This document shows positions 1-7,162 of a DNA stretch of 16,675 nucleotides, in pieces; the first letter of the stretch is position 1; every line of letters starts with the position of its first letter. A program made the translations under genes and the position numbers. Under the pieces are notes generated by a model that was given only the letters and a program-made list of their open reading frames with translations, was not told where the DNA came from and ran no database searches. Origin of the DNA: JANRLJ01 sp034437895 (GTDB taxonomy: Bacteria > Chloroflexota > Anaerolineae > Aggregatilineales > Phototrophicaceae). The stretch covers positions 1 through 16,675 of the forward strand of contig DAOTTO010000397.1 in the NCBI GenBank assembly GCA_034437895.1, in the 5' to 3' direction.

Positions 1-2598
1 TTGTTGAGGCGAGTAGCGCATCATTATCGGACGATGAAGACTTCCGCCGCCCAGCTTGATTTTAATGATTTGGAAGCGCTCACCCGCGATTTGCTCCTGA
101 ATCATCCTGAAGTCCGGGCGCGTTACCAAGGCGCGGAATTCCGACATTTGTTGGTGGATGAATTTCAGGATACCAACGCCGATCAATGGGCGATTGTGCA
201 GTCGCTGGCAGGATTAGACACACCGGGGTCGATGTTTGTTGTCGGGGATGAGAAGCAAAGTATCTATGCGTTTCGGGGCGCGGATGTGAGTGTGTTTGGC
301 AGTGTGCGTCAGCAAATTGTCGCTTCTGGTGGAAAGCCGATTGATATGGTTGAATCGTTCCGCACACATCGCCCACTGGTGACGCACTTTAACGCCATTT
401 TTGCGCGGCTGTTAGTACGTGATTTACGCAGCCCTGTCAGTGCGTATCAGGTTGAACTCGGTGTAGTGATGACGGCTTTTCGAGAGTTCGCGCCGCCCGG
501 CGATCATCCGCCGATTGAGATGCTGTTGATTGACGGACGCACTTTGCAAGATGATGGGCCTAAAATCGGTATAGAAGACTGCCGCCGCCGCGAAGCCTAC
601 GAAATTGCCAATCGCTTGCGCGAAATGGTCGATTCTGGGCGTGTGATTTATGACAAGGCAGTCGGAGAACATCGTCCAATGCACTATGGCGATGCGGCGA
701 TTTTGTTCCAATCCCTGAGCAACGTTACGTTGTATGAAGAAGCATTTAAAAACGCGGGATTACCTTTCGTGACACTTGCAGGACGTGGTTATTATAACCG
801 TCAGGAAGTGTGGGATTTGCTCAATCTGCTGAATGTGCTTTATAACCCGGCGGACGAACTCGCGCTCATGTCGGCGCTGCGCTCACCGTTATTTGGTTTA
901 AGCGATGATGCCCTTCTAGCACTGCGGATTCATGCCGATGATAGGAAAATCCTGCTGTGGGACGTATTGGCAGCGCCTAGCGATTGGCTGCCTAATGATG
1001 AATTGGCAAGCGTTGCTTTTGCTCGTGAAGTTTTTTATGCGCTGCGTGGATCAGCGGGGCGGGTGACGATCTCTGAACTGCTGCGCGATGCTTTAGCGCG
1101 GACGGGTTATCTGGCGATACTCACCGGGTTGCCAGATGGCGCAAGGCGGCGCGGCAATATCGAAAAATTGCTGGAAAAAGCGCAGTCCAGCGGAAAAGTC
1201 ACTTTAGGCGCATTTTCGGCTTATTTGCGCGATTTAAGTGCGCGTGAAGTGCGCGAGGGCGAAGCCTTATTGGACTCGGAAGGCGCGGTGCAGATTATGA
1301 GCGTCCATGCCAGCAAGGGGCTGGAATTTCCGGTGGTGGTGCTGGCCGATGCGTCTTGGGAGAAAAGCAGCGGCAGCAGTGATATTCTGGTCTACGACGG
1401 CGATTATGGTTTGGCGTGTAAAGTGTATGATGCCGAAAAAGATAAACTTACCAAACCCTATGCTTATCGTCGGGCAGAGCGCTTACGCGAATTGCGCGAC
1501 GATGCGGAGCGGCTACGCTTATTTTATGTCGCTGCGACACGCGCCCAAGATGCCTTGATCGTCAGCGGACAAATCAGCGAGGATAAAAAGACAGGCGCAT
1601 GGCGTGGACGCGGTTGGATTGGTCATTTGATTGAGGCGCTAGAATTGACGGAGAATTTGGCGACTGCCGATACCGACTGGGGACGAGTGCAAATTTTTTA
1701 TGCCGCTGATTCTGTGGCAGATGACGAAATAGCGACTGCACCGTTGGAAGAAAAATCCGCTTGGGAAAATCAATTCATTCAGGCGGGGGCATCGCTGCCA
1801 GGTGAAGCAGTGAAGCCTCTTTTGCTAAATGAAATTGTGATTCAACGTGAGGCGCAGGCGCGGCATCTTTCCGCCACGCATATCGCTGATCTGGGCAGTA
1901 TTGAAGAATCGATTGATGAAAAAGACCGAGCCTTTTATCGCAGTCGGTTTCGCCGTCAAGTGCTGCATGATGCGCCATCGGTAGTAGATTGGGTCAGCGA
2001 TCGTGCTAGTGGCGTGAGTCCGCGCCAGATTGGGGAAATCGTCCATGAGGTGCTGCGCTGGTGGCGCTTTCCGCAAGGGATGGGCGACGCGGATTACATG
2101 GAGATGTTGCGGAATTATGCGTGGAAGCAGGGCATTACCGATGATCTGCTGTGTGATCGTGCGGCGGTAAAAGCTTTGGAGCTTCTGATTAAATTTAAAG
2201 AAAGTGATGTATATCATCGTGTGCAGCAGGCGGTTACGGTTTATCGAGAACTGCCATTTATCTATGAGTGTGATGGACGTATCATTCACGGAGTAATTGA
2301 TGTTTTGTTTCGTGAGCGCGGCGGCGGATGGGTCATCGCGGATTATAAAACCAGCACTGTGAGGAATGCGGCAGATAATCCTGCGTTGATCGCTCATCAT
2401 GCGCGGCGCTACCATTTACAATTGGGTGTTTATGCCGAAGCCGTGCGTGAACAACTCGGCGGTGCGATTCCTGAGACGATTATTCATTACATCCGCTATA
2501 CTCATACAGTACGAATAGAAGAAAGCGACTGGCAGGGTGCTTTGTCGCGTGGTATATCAGGTCGGGTTATGGACTTAATTGAGGATGTTACTTTATGA
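1..2598 (+). CDS. addA: AddA/UvrD-type ATP-dependent helicase-nuclease, 5'-truncated
   Basis: C-terminal part of a superfamily 1A helicase with a fused RecB-type nuclease. It would unwind and trim double-strand DNA ends for recombinational repair, usually with an AddB partner, which is not in the window. The window opens shortly before Walker B, so the Walker A half lies upstream and the TTG at base 1 is not a real start. Visible in order: motif II DEFQDT (residues 53-58 of this fragment), motif III GDEKQSIYAFRGAD (about 82-95), SFR motif (about 119), motif V with SVHASKGLEFP (about 434), motif VI with FYVAATRA (about 508). The C-terminal PD-(D/E)XK nuclease has His682, Asp767, Asp781 and Lys783 (DYKT), then a QLGVY helix, so the nuclease looks intact. 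The stop overlaps the next start as ATGA, implying translational coupling. A PcrA-like repair helicase is excluded by the nuclease domain. AddA is favoured over RecB on architecture only. Confidence 0.88.
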   Translation: MLRRVAHHYRTMKTSAAQLDFNDLEALTRDLLLNHPEVRARYQGAEFRHLLVDEFQDTNADQWAIVQSLAGLDTPGSMFVVGDEKQSIYAFRGADVSVFGSVRQQIVASGGKPIDMVESFRTHRPLVTHFNAIFARLLVRDLRSPVSAYQVELGVVMTAFREFAPPGDHPPIEMLLIDGRTLQDDGPKIGIEDCRRREAYEIANRLREMVDSGRVIYDKAVGEHRPMHYGDAAILFQSLSNVTLYEEAFKNAGLPFVTLAGRGYYNRQEVWDLLNLLNVLYNPADELALMSALRSPLFGLSDDALLALRIHADDRKILLWDVLAAPSDWLPNDELASVAFAREVFYALRGSAGRVTISELLRDALARTGYLAILTGLPDGARRRGNIEKLLEKAQSSGKVTLGAFSAYLRDLSAREVREGEALLDSEGAVQIMSVHASKGLEFPVVVLADASWEKSSGSSDILVYDGDYGLACKVYDAEKDKLTKPYAYRRAERLRELRDDAERLRLFYVAATRAQDALIVSGQISEDKKTGAWRGRGWIGHLIEALELTENLATADTDWGRVQIFYAADSVADDEIATAPLEEKSAWENQFIQAGASLPGEAVKPLLLNEIVIQREAQARHLSATHIADLGSIEESIDEKDRAFYRSRFRRQVLHDAPSVVDWVSDRASGVSPRQIGEIVHEVLRWWRFPQGMGDADYMEMLRNYAWKQGITDDLLCDRAAVKALELLIKFKESDVYHRVQQAVTVYRELPFIYECDGRIIHGVIDVLFRERGGGWVIADYKTSTVRNAADNPALIAHHARRYHLQLGVYAEAVREQLGGAIPETIIHYIRYTHTVRIEESDWQGALSRGISGRVMDLIEDVTL

Positions 2599-3566
2599 TT
2601 CAACGCCAACTGCCCGTTTGGGCGCGTGCCGACCATCCGATTTTGCGATCACTTTTGAGCGCTTCTCAAACTGAAAGTCGCCGTGCGCGATTAATACGCA
2701 CGTTTTTTATTATGTTGGGTGGTGGGCTGGCTTTAATGCTTGGTTGGATTGTCGCCAGCGATTTTATGACAACGAATCCCTTAGAACGCCCAGTGAGTCA
2801 AGTGATCTTCGAAGTACTCATCGGGCCTGTCTTGTTTTTACAATTGGTCGCACGGCTTTCTGCTTTAGCGCTCACGGTAGGGGTCGTGGAAGAGGAAAAA
2901 CGTCGTCAGACATGGGACAACTTGCGGGCAACAGTGGGCGGAGTTGGGTTGGTGCTTCGAGCGCGATGGAGCGCGGTTGTCCTCTATCGATTGCGTGGGT
3001 TTTTAGGGGTGCTGCTGCTGGCGCGGCTTATTATGATTGGTGCGCTGCTTTATGACCTTACAGCCTTCAGTGGCGAGTATATCAATTATCTCGTTGGCGG
3101 TGCTACACCCCAAGTTCCTGTTCCGGTGGGCGTGCTTTTTTTGGCGTTGATGATGACGGCTTCGTTGCTGCTGCCGCTGACAGGGCTGGGCTTTGATGCA
3201 GCCTTGGGGCTATTTGTCTCCACATTGTCCAAACAGCGTATTTATGTTGGGCTGGCGCAGATCGCGCTATCCGCTATTCGTATTGGGATTGTGGTGTTTC
3301 TCGTCATCGGCATTACGCGCTTTCGTGGTTCCGGCTTGACGGGGGCAACCGATGTCAGTATGTGGCTGCTGTTGGTCGCTTTCGCTGCATTGGGCGACTG
3401 GGGCTTTAGTTTTCTCTATCTTGGATTGTTTGCCGCTGATATTTGGCCCCAAGTGCCATACAGCGTTTTGATAGGCCCAGCACTGCTCCTTTTCATTTTC
3501 ATGCAGACTGCCGCGACAGATCTTTTCTTAGCGCTGGCAATTCGGCAGGGGGAACGGCGGGAATAA
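2595..3566 (+). CDS. polytopic membrane protein, ABC-2 permease-like
   Basis: 323 residues and strongly hydrophobic, with about six to eight membrane segments (roughly 35-56, 67-93, 132-152, 173-197, 217-239, 255-282, 289-314). There is no signal peptide. A cytosolic charged loop after the second segment (EEEKRRQTWDNLRAT, about 100-114) resembles the loop of ABC-2 type permeases, in which a charged stretch precedes a TW-D-L motif. I know of no stronger family signature, so the function is unassigned. The start ATG overlaps the helicase stop by four bases (ATGA), so translation is probably coupled to the helicase gene. Nothing in the sequence links the two functionally, and no ATPase partner is present downstream. 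Confidence 0.72.
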   Translation: MIQRQLPVWARADHPILRSLLSASQTESRRARLIRTFFIMLGGGLALMLGWIVASDFMTTNPLERPVSQVIFEVLIGPVLFLQLVARLSALALTVGVVEEEKRRQTWDNLRATVGGVGLVLRARWSAVVLYRLRGFLGVLLLARLIMIGALLYDLTAFSGEYINYLVGGATPQVPVPVGVLFLALMMTASLLLPLTGLGFDAALGLFVSTLSKQRIYVGLAQIALSAIRIGIVVFLVIGITRFRGSGLTGATDVSMWLLLVAFAALGDWGFSFLYLGLFAADIWPQVPYSVLIGPALLLFIFMQTAATDLFLALAIRQGERRE

Positions 3567-3575
3567 AATCCTGCT

Positions 3576-3595
3576 GGAGGGGAAGTATCCCCCTA
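3576..3595. terminator. possible shared hairpin between convergent genes
   Basis: GGGGA (3579-3583) pairs with TCCCC (3588-3592) around a four-base loop. It lies between the convergent ends of the membrane-protein gene and the methylglyoxal synthase gene and touches the latter's stop codon. No clear T-run follows on either strand, so this is a weak terminator candidate. Confidence 0.3.
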
Positions 3596-3976
3596 TAAAG
3601 CCTGAACTGAGATGATGAAACTGGCCGTCGCTGCGTTGCTCGCTAACGGAACATTGTGGGCGTTGCAGATTCGCAGTAAGGTTTGAATATCAGGGTCATG
3701 CGGGTGTTTGCCTAACGGATCGACGAAAAAGAAGACGGCGGCGATTTTGCCTTCGGCAACTTGTGCGGCGATTTGGGCATCCCCACCGTAGGGGCCAGAA
3801 AGCATTCGTGTCACTTCTAAGCCACATTTTTCTTCCAACAATTTGCCTGTTGTTGAGGTTGCTACCAATTTGTAACGCTCCAGCACAGCCTTGTAACGCA
3901 TGGCAAAGGCGACCATATCAGCTTTTTTGCCATCGTGAGCGATGAGCGCCAGCGTTTTTTGATCTTCATCCGACAT
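3593..3976 (-). CDS. mgsA: methylglyoxal synthase
   Basis: 127 residues, the normal size for the family. It converts dihydroxyacetone phosphate to methylglyoxal and phosphate in the cytosol, a bypass of lower glycolysis used when phosphate is short or sugar phosphates build up. The sequence tracks the E. coli enzyme closely. It has the phosphate-binding ALIAHDGKK start (His14, Asp15), the TSTTG loop (40-44), LSGPYGGD with the catalytic Asp66 (E. coli Asp71), and FFFVDPL followed by HPHDPD with His93 (E. coli His98) and Asp96. All expected catalytic residues are present. The start ATG has AAGGA about eight bases upstream. It lies 104 bp behind the glycosyltransferase gene on the same strand. 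A hairpin and a TATAAT box in the gap suggest it can be transcribed separately. Confidence 0.93.
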   Translation of the reverse strand: MSDEDQKTLALIAHDGKKADMVAFAMRYKAVLERYKLVATSTTGKLLEEKCGLEVTRMLSGPYGGDAQIAAQVAEGKIAAVFFFVDPLGKHPHDPDIQTLLRICNAHNVPLASNAATASFIISVQAL

Positions 3977-4021
3977 CGTGATTCCTTAAAGTTGTGTTCG
4001 AGTTTAGAATAGATGGCGAGG

Positions 4022-4027
4022 ATTATA
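4022..4027 (-). promoter_or_regulatory. -10 box candidate for methylglyoxal synthase
   Basis: TATAAT on the minus strand, about 46 bases before the ATG at 3976. No convincing -35 hexamer lies at 16-18 bp. The box sits just downstream of a hairpin that could end the glycosyltransferase transcript. Confidence 0.4.
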
Positions 4028-4038
4028 ACATCAATAAG

Positions 4039-4063
4039 GCATGTTAGGGGGTGCAACATGCCC
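4039..4063 (-). terminator. hairpin behind the glycosyltransferase gene
   Basis: GGCATGTT and AACATGCC form an eight-base-pair inverted repeat around a nine-base loop (AGGGGGTGC on the plus strand). It lies just beyond the glycosyltransferase stop. The bases after it on the minus strand (TTATTGATGTT) are only loosely T-rich, so termination may be partial. Confidence 0.4.
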
Positions 4064-4080
4064 CCCAAGGTGAAGAAAAA

Positions 4081-5406
4081 TCATATCAGTGGAGGGCGAT
4101 AATGATCCATAAATAAATTGGGCAATTTCAATGGAAAATGGTAGTCTGTCGTACCGAAGACACGCACAAAACGCTCATTAATTTGCTGTGCTTCGGCATA
4201 GTAGCCCTCAAGCTGTGAAAGGATCACTTCCCAAGGACGGTTCTCTGCGATGTGGCGAGCAGTAAGCGCCATTTTCTGACGTAAATCGAGATGATCGCGC
4301 AGGCGGCGCACCGCATCGGCAAAAGCAACGGGGTCTTCCTCGCAGATATAACCACTTTCTCCTTCAATCACAAGATCATGCACTGCACCCTTATTTGTGA
4401 CCACCGTAGGCAGCCCGGAAGCCATTGCCTCTTGGATGACCTGACCAAATGTTTCATTGGGTCCCGTGAACAAAAAAACATCAGCGCTGGCGCATGCTGC
4501 TGGCAGCTCATCACCGAGCAAATAACCCGTAAAATGGGTATTTGTGCCAGCAAAGAGCGATTCTAAGTCGCTGCGTTGCGCGCCGTCCCCAATAATGGTT
4601 AGGGCAACGCCGGGTAGTTTTGCTACGTCAATCAACAAATCAACCCGTTTTTCCGCCGCTAATCTGCCTACATAGACACACAACAGCGAGGAGGGGTCAC
4701 GCCCGTTGAGTAATTTTTCCCGCCATTCATCTGTGCGATGGGCGGGATTAAAGCGCCTACTGTCTACACCGCGCCCCCACGGACGCAGTCGTTTATACCC
4801 GTGTGTATGTAGTTCATTCGCGGTATGGGTGGACGGCACAAGCGTTAAATGGCAGCCGTTATGAATATAGCGCAGCCAATTGCGCGTGATATTTTCCATA
4901 AACGGAAAGCCATAATGGGTGGCGTATCCGGGTAAATCGGTCTGATAATTTGCCACAATCGGGACATTCATGTGCCGTCCCGTCGCCATGCCCGTTACAG
5001 ACATCATCGCTGGGCTAAAGAGGTGAATCAAATCGGGTTTGAATTCATGCAAGGCGCGGGCGATGAAAGGATTGGGCAGCGCCATGCGGGTTTCCGGTGC
5101 TTGGGGGAATCCAACAGAAAGCATCGGATGTACCCGTGTTTCGCCCACGGTTTCCGGTGCAATATCAGGCGCAAAAACTAATACTTCGCGCCCTGTTTGC
5201 TGAAGATACTTCAACGTCAAGTATGCGGTCTTGGACACACCATCCACTTTTGGCAAAAATGCCTCGGTGATAATAGCGACTCGTTTGATTGGCGCGAGTT
5301 TTAGGGACGGGTCGGGCGGCTTGAGGGCAACCTCTCTGCCAAAAACTCGTTCGACGTGTTGTGGGTCGAACCCCTCAAATAATTCCAATAATCGATCAGA
5401 GGCCAT
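4081..5406 (-). CDS. GT4-family glycosyltransferase
   Basis: 441 residues with the two Rossmann-like domains of GT-B retaining glycosyltransferases. The N-terminal domain begins around 42 with VAIITEAFLPKVDGVSKT, the glycine loop typical of GT4 mannosyl-, glucosyl- and sulfoquinovosyl-transferases. The C-terminal domain has YVGRLAAEKR (245-254, nucleotide-sugar phosphate contacts Arg248 and Lys253) and the E-x7-E motif in NETFGQVIQE (Glu318 and Glu326). There is no membrane segment, so it is likely a peripheral cytosolic enzyme acting on lipid or glycan acceptors. Donor and acceptor cannot be read from the sequence. The first 106 bases overlap the 3' end of the PHP gene in another frame. The ATG with an upstream GAGGG is the only reasonable start, because no ATG, GTG or TTG in frame falls between the first few codons and the conserved core. 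Confidence 0.88.
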   Translation of the reverse strand: MASDRLLELFEGFDPQHVERVFGREVALKPPDPSLKLAPIKRVAIITEAFLPKVDGVSKTAYLTLKYLQQTGREVLVFAPDIAPETVGETRVHPMLSVGFPQAPETRMALPNPFIARALHEFKPDLIHLFSPAMMSVTGMATGRHMNVPIVANYQTDLPGYATHYGFPFMENITRNWLRYIHNGCHLTLVPSTHTANELHTHGYKRLRPWGRGVDSRRFNPAHRTDEWREKLLNGRDPSSLLCVYVGRLAAEKRVDLLIDVAKLPGVALTIIGDGAQRSDLESLFAGTNTHFTGYLLGDELPAACASADVFLFTGPNETFGQVIQEAMASGLPTVVTNKGAVHDLVIEGESGYICEEDPVAFADAVRRLRDHLDLRQKMALTARHIAENRPWEVILSQLEGYYAEAQQINERFVRVFGTTDYHFPLKLPNLFMDHYRPPLI

Positions 5407-6041
5407 GGTTTTCCCTCGGCAATCGTCTTGCCTGATATGATGGCGCTTCGTAAGTCTTCTGCTGTACGACCCGAAAAGCGCGTTAAACCGCAGCCGATAG
5501 CACCCAATGTGTGTGCGTCGCTGCCGCCAATGGTGGCTATTCCGGCTCGATGAGCCAATATCCGGGCGCAGATATTTGAACCCGGTAGGACGATGCCAGC
5601 GTTGAAAACTTCAAGCGCGTCCAGCTTTGCTTCTAATAACACCTCTGGACGCAAGGTGTATCGCGGTGCATTGCGCCCAACATCGCCGATATGCACATGA
5701 TAGGGATGCGCGAGAATGGCTAGGCCGCCTTGTGCATGGATGGCAGCTACGGTATCTTGCAGTGACATCCCCTTGGCAACAGGTTTCGTCACCCACAGGC
5801 CGAGAATATGGCCTGCATCACTGGTGACTTCGATGCCGGGAATAATTTCAAATGGATATTCGCGGCGGCGTTCATACGCCCAAGCTGCCGCGTCTACCCG
5901 ATCATGGTCGGTAATGGAGATGACATCAAGATGTCCTTTATGGGCTACATAATCGAGTAATTCGCGGATCGTCGGTAGGCCATCGCTGGCTTTAGTGTGC
6001 ATGTGCAAATCAGCCCGTCCGAATTCGGGAGTTTTGAGCAT
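5301..6041 (-). CDS. PHP-domain metal-dependent phosphoesterase
   Basis: 246 residues from the ATG at 6041. An upstream in-frame TTG at 6068 would add nine residues but has no better ribosome site. The fold is a PHP (polymerase and histidinol phosphatase) barrel of the TrpH/RNase AM-like stand-alone type. Metal ligands visible in order are HMH (His13, His15), Asp20, TDHD (Asp45, His46), PGIE (Glu71), HPY (His112) and GSDAH (Asp175, His177). A complete set suggests an active trinuclear metal phosphoesterase on small phosphates or nucleic acid 5' ends. The substrate is unknown. The C-terminal 35 residues overlap the glycosyltransferase gene, which probably shares its mRNA. Divergent to the M23 gene. 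Confidence 0.85.
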   Translation of the reverse strand: MLKTPEFGRADLHMHTKASDGLPTIRELLDYVAHKGHLDVISITDHDRVDAAAWAYERRREYPFEIIPGIEVTSDAGHILGLWVTKPVAKGMSLQDTVAAIHAQGGLAILAHPYHVHIGDVGRNAPRYTLRPEVLLEAKLDALEVFNAGIVLPGSNICARILAHRAGIATIGGSDAHTLGAIGCGLTRFSGRTAEDLRSAIISGKTIAEGKPWPLIDYWNYLRGSTHNTSNEFLAERLPSSRPTRP

Positions 6042-6076
6042 AGTTTTCTCACAGTTGGATTTAAGCAACGGTGTTT

Positions 6077-6082
6077 ATGATA
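6077..6082 (-). promoter_or_regulatory. -10 box candidate for the PHP gene
   Basis: TATCAT on the minus strand, about 36 bases before the ATG at 6041. No matching -35 is evident. It would give a short leader of about 29 nt. Confidence 0.3.
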
Positions 6083-6134
6083 CGCTTTCTACGCTAAGGT
6101 TATCTAAACTGAAGGTTAAATTTGGAATAGAAGT

Positions 6135-6157
6135 GTTAACATTGATCTGATGTTAAT
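6135..6157. repeat. inverted repeat in divergent promoter region
   Basis: TTAACAT (6136-6142) and ATGTTAA (6150-6156) are perfect seven-base arms around TGATCTG. It lies in the 197-bp AT-rich gap between the divergent PHP and M23 genes, so it could be an operator. No regulator is identified for it. Confidence 0.35.
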
Positions 6158-6225
6158 TTATTAATCGCTTATTCTATGGACTGATGCACACGCGCTATAG
6201 GTCAGCACAGCCGCGCAAAGTAGGC

Positions 6226-6231
6226 TACAAT
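6226..6231 (+). promoter_or_regulatory. -10 box of an apparently leaderless M23 gene
   Basis: TACAAT followed by seven bases and then the ATG at 6239. There is no Shine-Dalgarno sequence. This is the geometry expected if transcription starts at the A of the ATG. No good -35 is seen at 17 bp. Confidence 0.5.
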
Positions 6232-6238
6232 CCAGATT

Positions 6239-7105
6239 ATGCGTACCTTCTTTGCCTTTATTCGCCGTAACGGTTGTTTTTTGCCGCTGCTGATTTTGAT
6301 AATCGCTGCTGTCGGCGGATTGACGTATCTTACCGGGACGTTGGGTATTCGCCGTCCACCGATTTATTCCGTTCCCACGCAAATCGTGACTACTGTGCCA
6401 CCGCTGGCGGGTACCGAAGTCGCTCGTTTTTTTCAACTCGACCCGGCAATTATCGATTATTTAGATAATGGGCAGCCAAGCTATGGTGTTGTACCGCTGG
6501 ATGCGCTGGGTTTGAATATCCAACCTGTCGGGGCTTATCTGCCCAGTGCTGGTAATACCCAGTTTAGCCTTGCCGCACCGACTCCGCTTCCTACACCTTT
6601 ACCTTATCCTACATCGCCACCGCTGCCGCTGCCTTTCGTGCCGGATACTGTTTTGCCCACGCTCGTCCCGCCGACGAATGTAGCCGGAGCGCCGCGCACT
6701 TTACCGTATGAAGTCCCGCAAAACGTGGATTGTGCGCCTGCCGGGAATCCTGTGGAAGGGCTTTTAACGCAGCGCTTTCATTTAGGGCATCCGGGTATTG
6801 ATCTGGCGCTTCCAATTGGATCACCTGTTAAAGCCACCCACAGCGGTCAGGTCATTTTCGCCGGGTGGAGCGAAATCGGTTATGGCTATCTGGTGATTTT
6901 ACAAAGTGGCCCATTTATTACGTATTACGCGCATAACACTTCATTTAATGTTGTTCTCGCGGATTTTGTGGGAAAGGGGAGCATCGTCTCATGGAGTGGC
7001 AGTACAGGTAACAGCAGTGGGCCACACGTCCATTACGAGACACGCATCAATGATGTTCCCGTAGACCCACAGACCTTTGAAAATCGGGGTTATGCGTCAT
7101 GTTAA
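6239..7105 (+). CDS. membrane-anchored M23 metallopeptidase
   Basis: 288 residues. A single N-terminal membrane anchor (about 14-33) is followed by a less conserved region and a Pro-rich linker (about 113-146, PTPLPTPLP repeats). The C-terminal M23 (LytM-like) domain spans about 170-285. Zinc ligands are in place: HPGID gives His184 and Asp188, HVH gives His263 and His265, and His232 in YYAH matches the second catalytic His. It is therefore likely an active extracytoplasmic endopeptidase cutting peptide cross-bridges of the cell wall, or a related glycoprotein target. The start ATG sits seven bases after a TACAAT box with no ribosome site. The next plus-strand gene, a kinase-like protein, begins 57 bp downstream with its own promoter box. 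Confidence 0.88.
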   Translation: MRTFFAFIRRNGCFLPLLILIIAAVGGLTYLTGTLGIRRPPIYSVPTQIVTTVPPLAGTEVARFFQLDPAIIDYLDNGQPSYGVVPLDALGLNIQPVGAYLPSAGNTQFSLAAPTPLPTPLPYPTSPPLPLPFVPDTVLPTLVPPTNVAGAPRTLPYEVPQNVDCAPAGNPVEGLLTQRFHLGHPGIDLALPIGSPVKATHSGQVIFAGWSEIGYGYLVILQSGPFITYYAHNTSFNVVLADFVGKGSIVSWSGSTGNSSGPHVHYETRINDVPVDPQTFENRGYASC

Positions 7106-7150
7106 AACCAATTGGTCAAAAAATACACGGTTCGTTATTCGGTTCTGAAA

Positions 7151-7156
7151 TATAAT
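7151..7156 (+). promoter_or_regulatory. -10 box of an apparently leaderless kinase gene
   Basis: A perfect TATAAT followed by six bases and then the ATG at 7163. It lies inside the longer reading frame that opens at 7112, so the upstream 17 codons are probably not translated. Confidence 0.5.
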
Positions 7157-7162
7157 CATCAC

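Noticed and set aside
1825..2415. Long minus-strand open frame inside the helicase gene
   Set aside because: It is an antisense shadow of the intact nuclease domain and has no domain signature or ribosome site.
6042..6068. TTG start for the PHP gene, nine codons upstream
   Set aside because: The ATG at 6041 is closer to the conserved HMH motif and nothing supports the TTG with a ribosome site.
7112..7162. N-terminal extension of the kinase-like protein
   Set aside because: The stretch contains the TATAAT box itself, and the ATG at 7163 gives the normal short basic N-terminus before the membrane segment.
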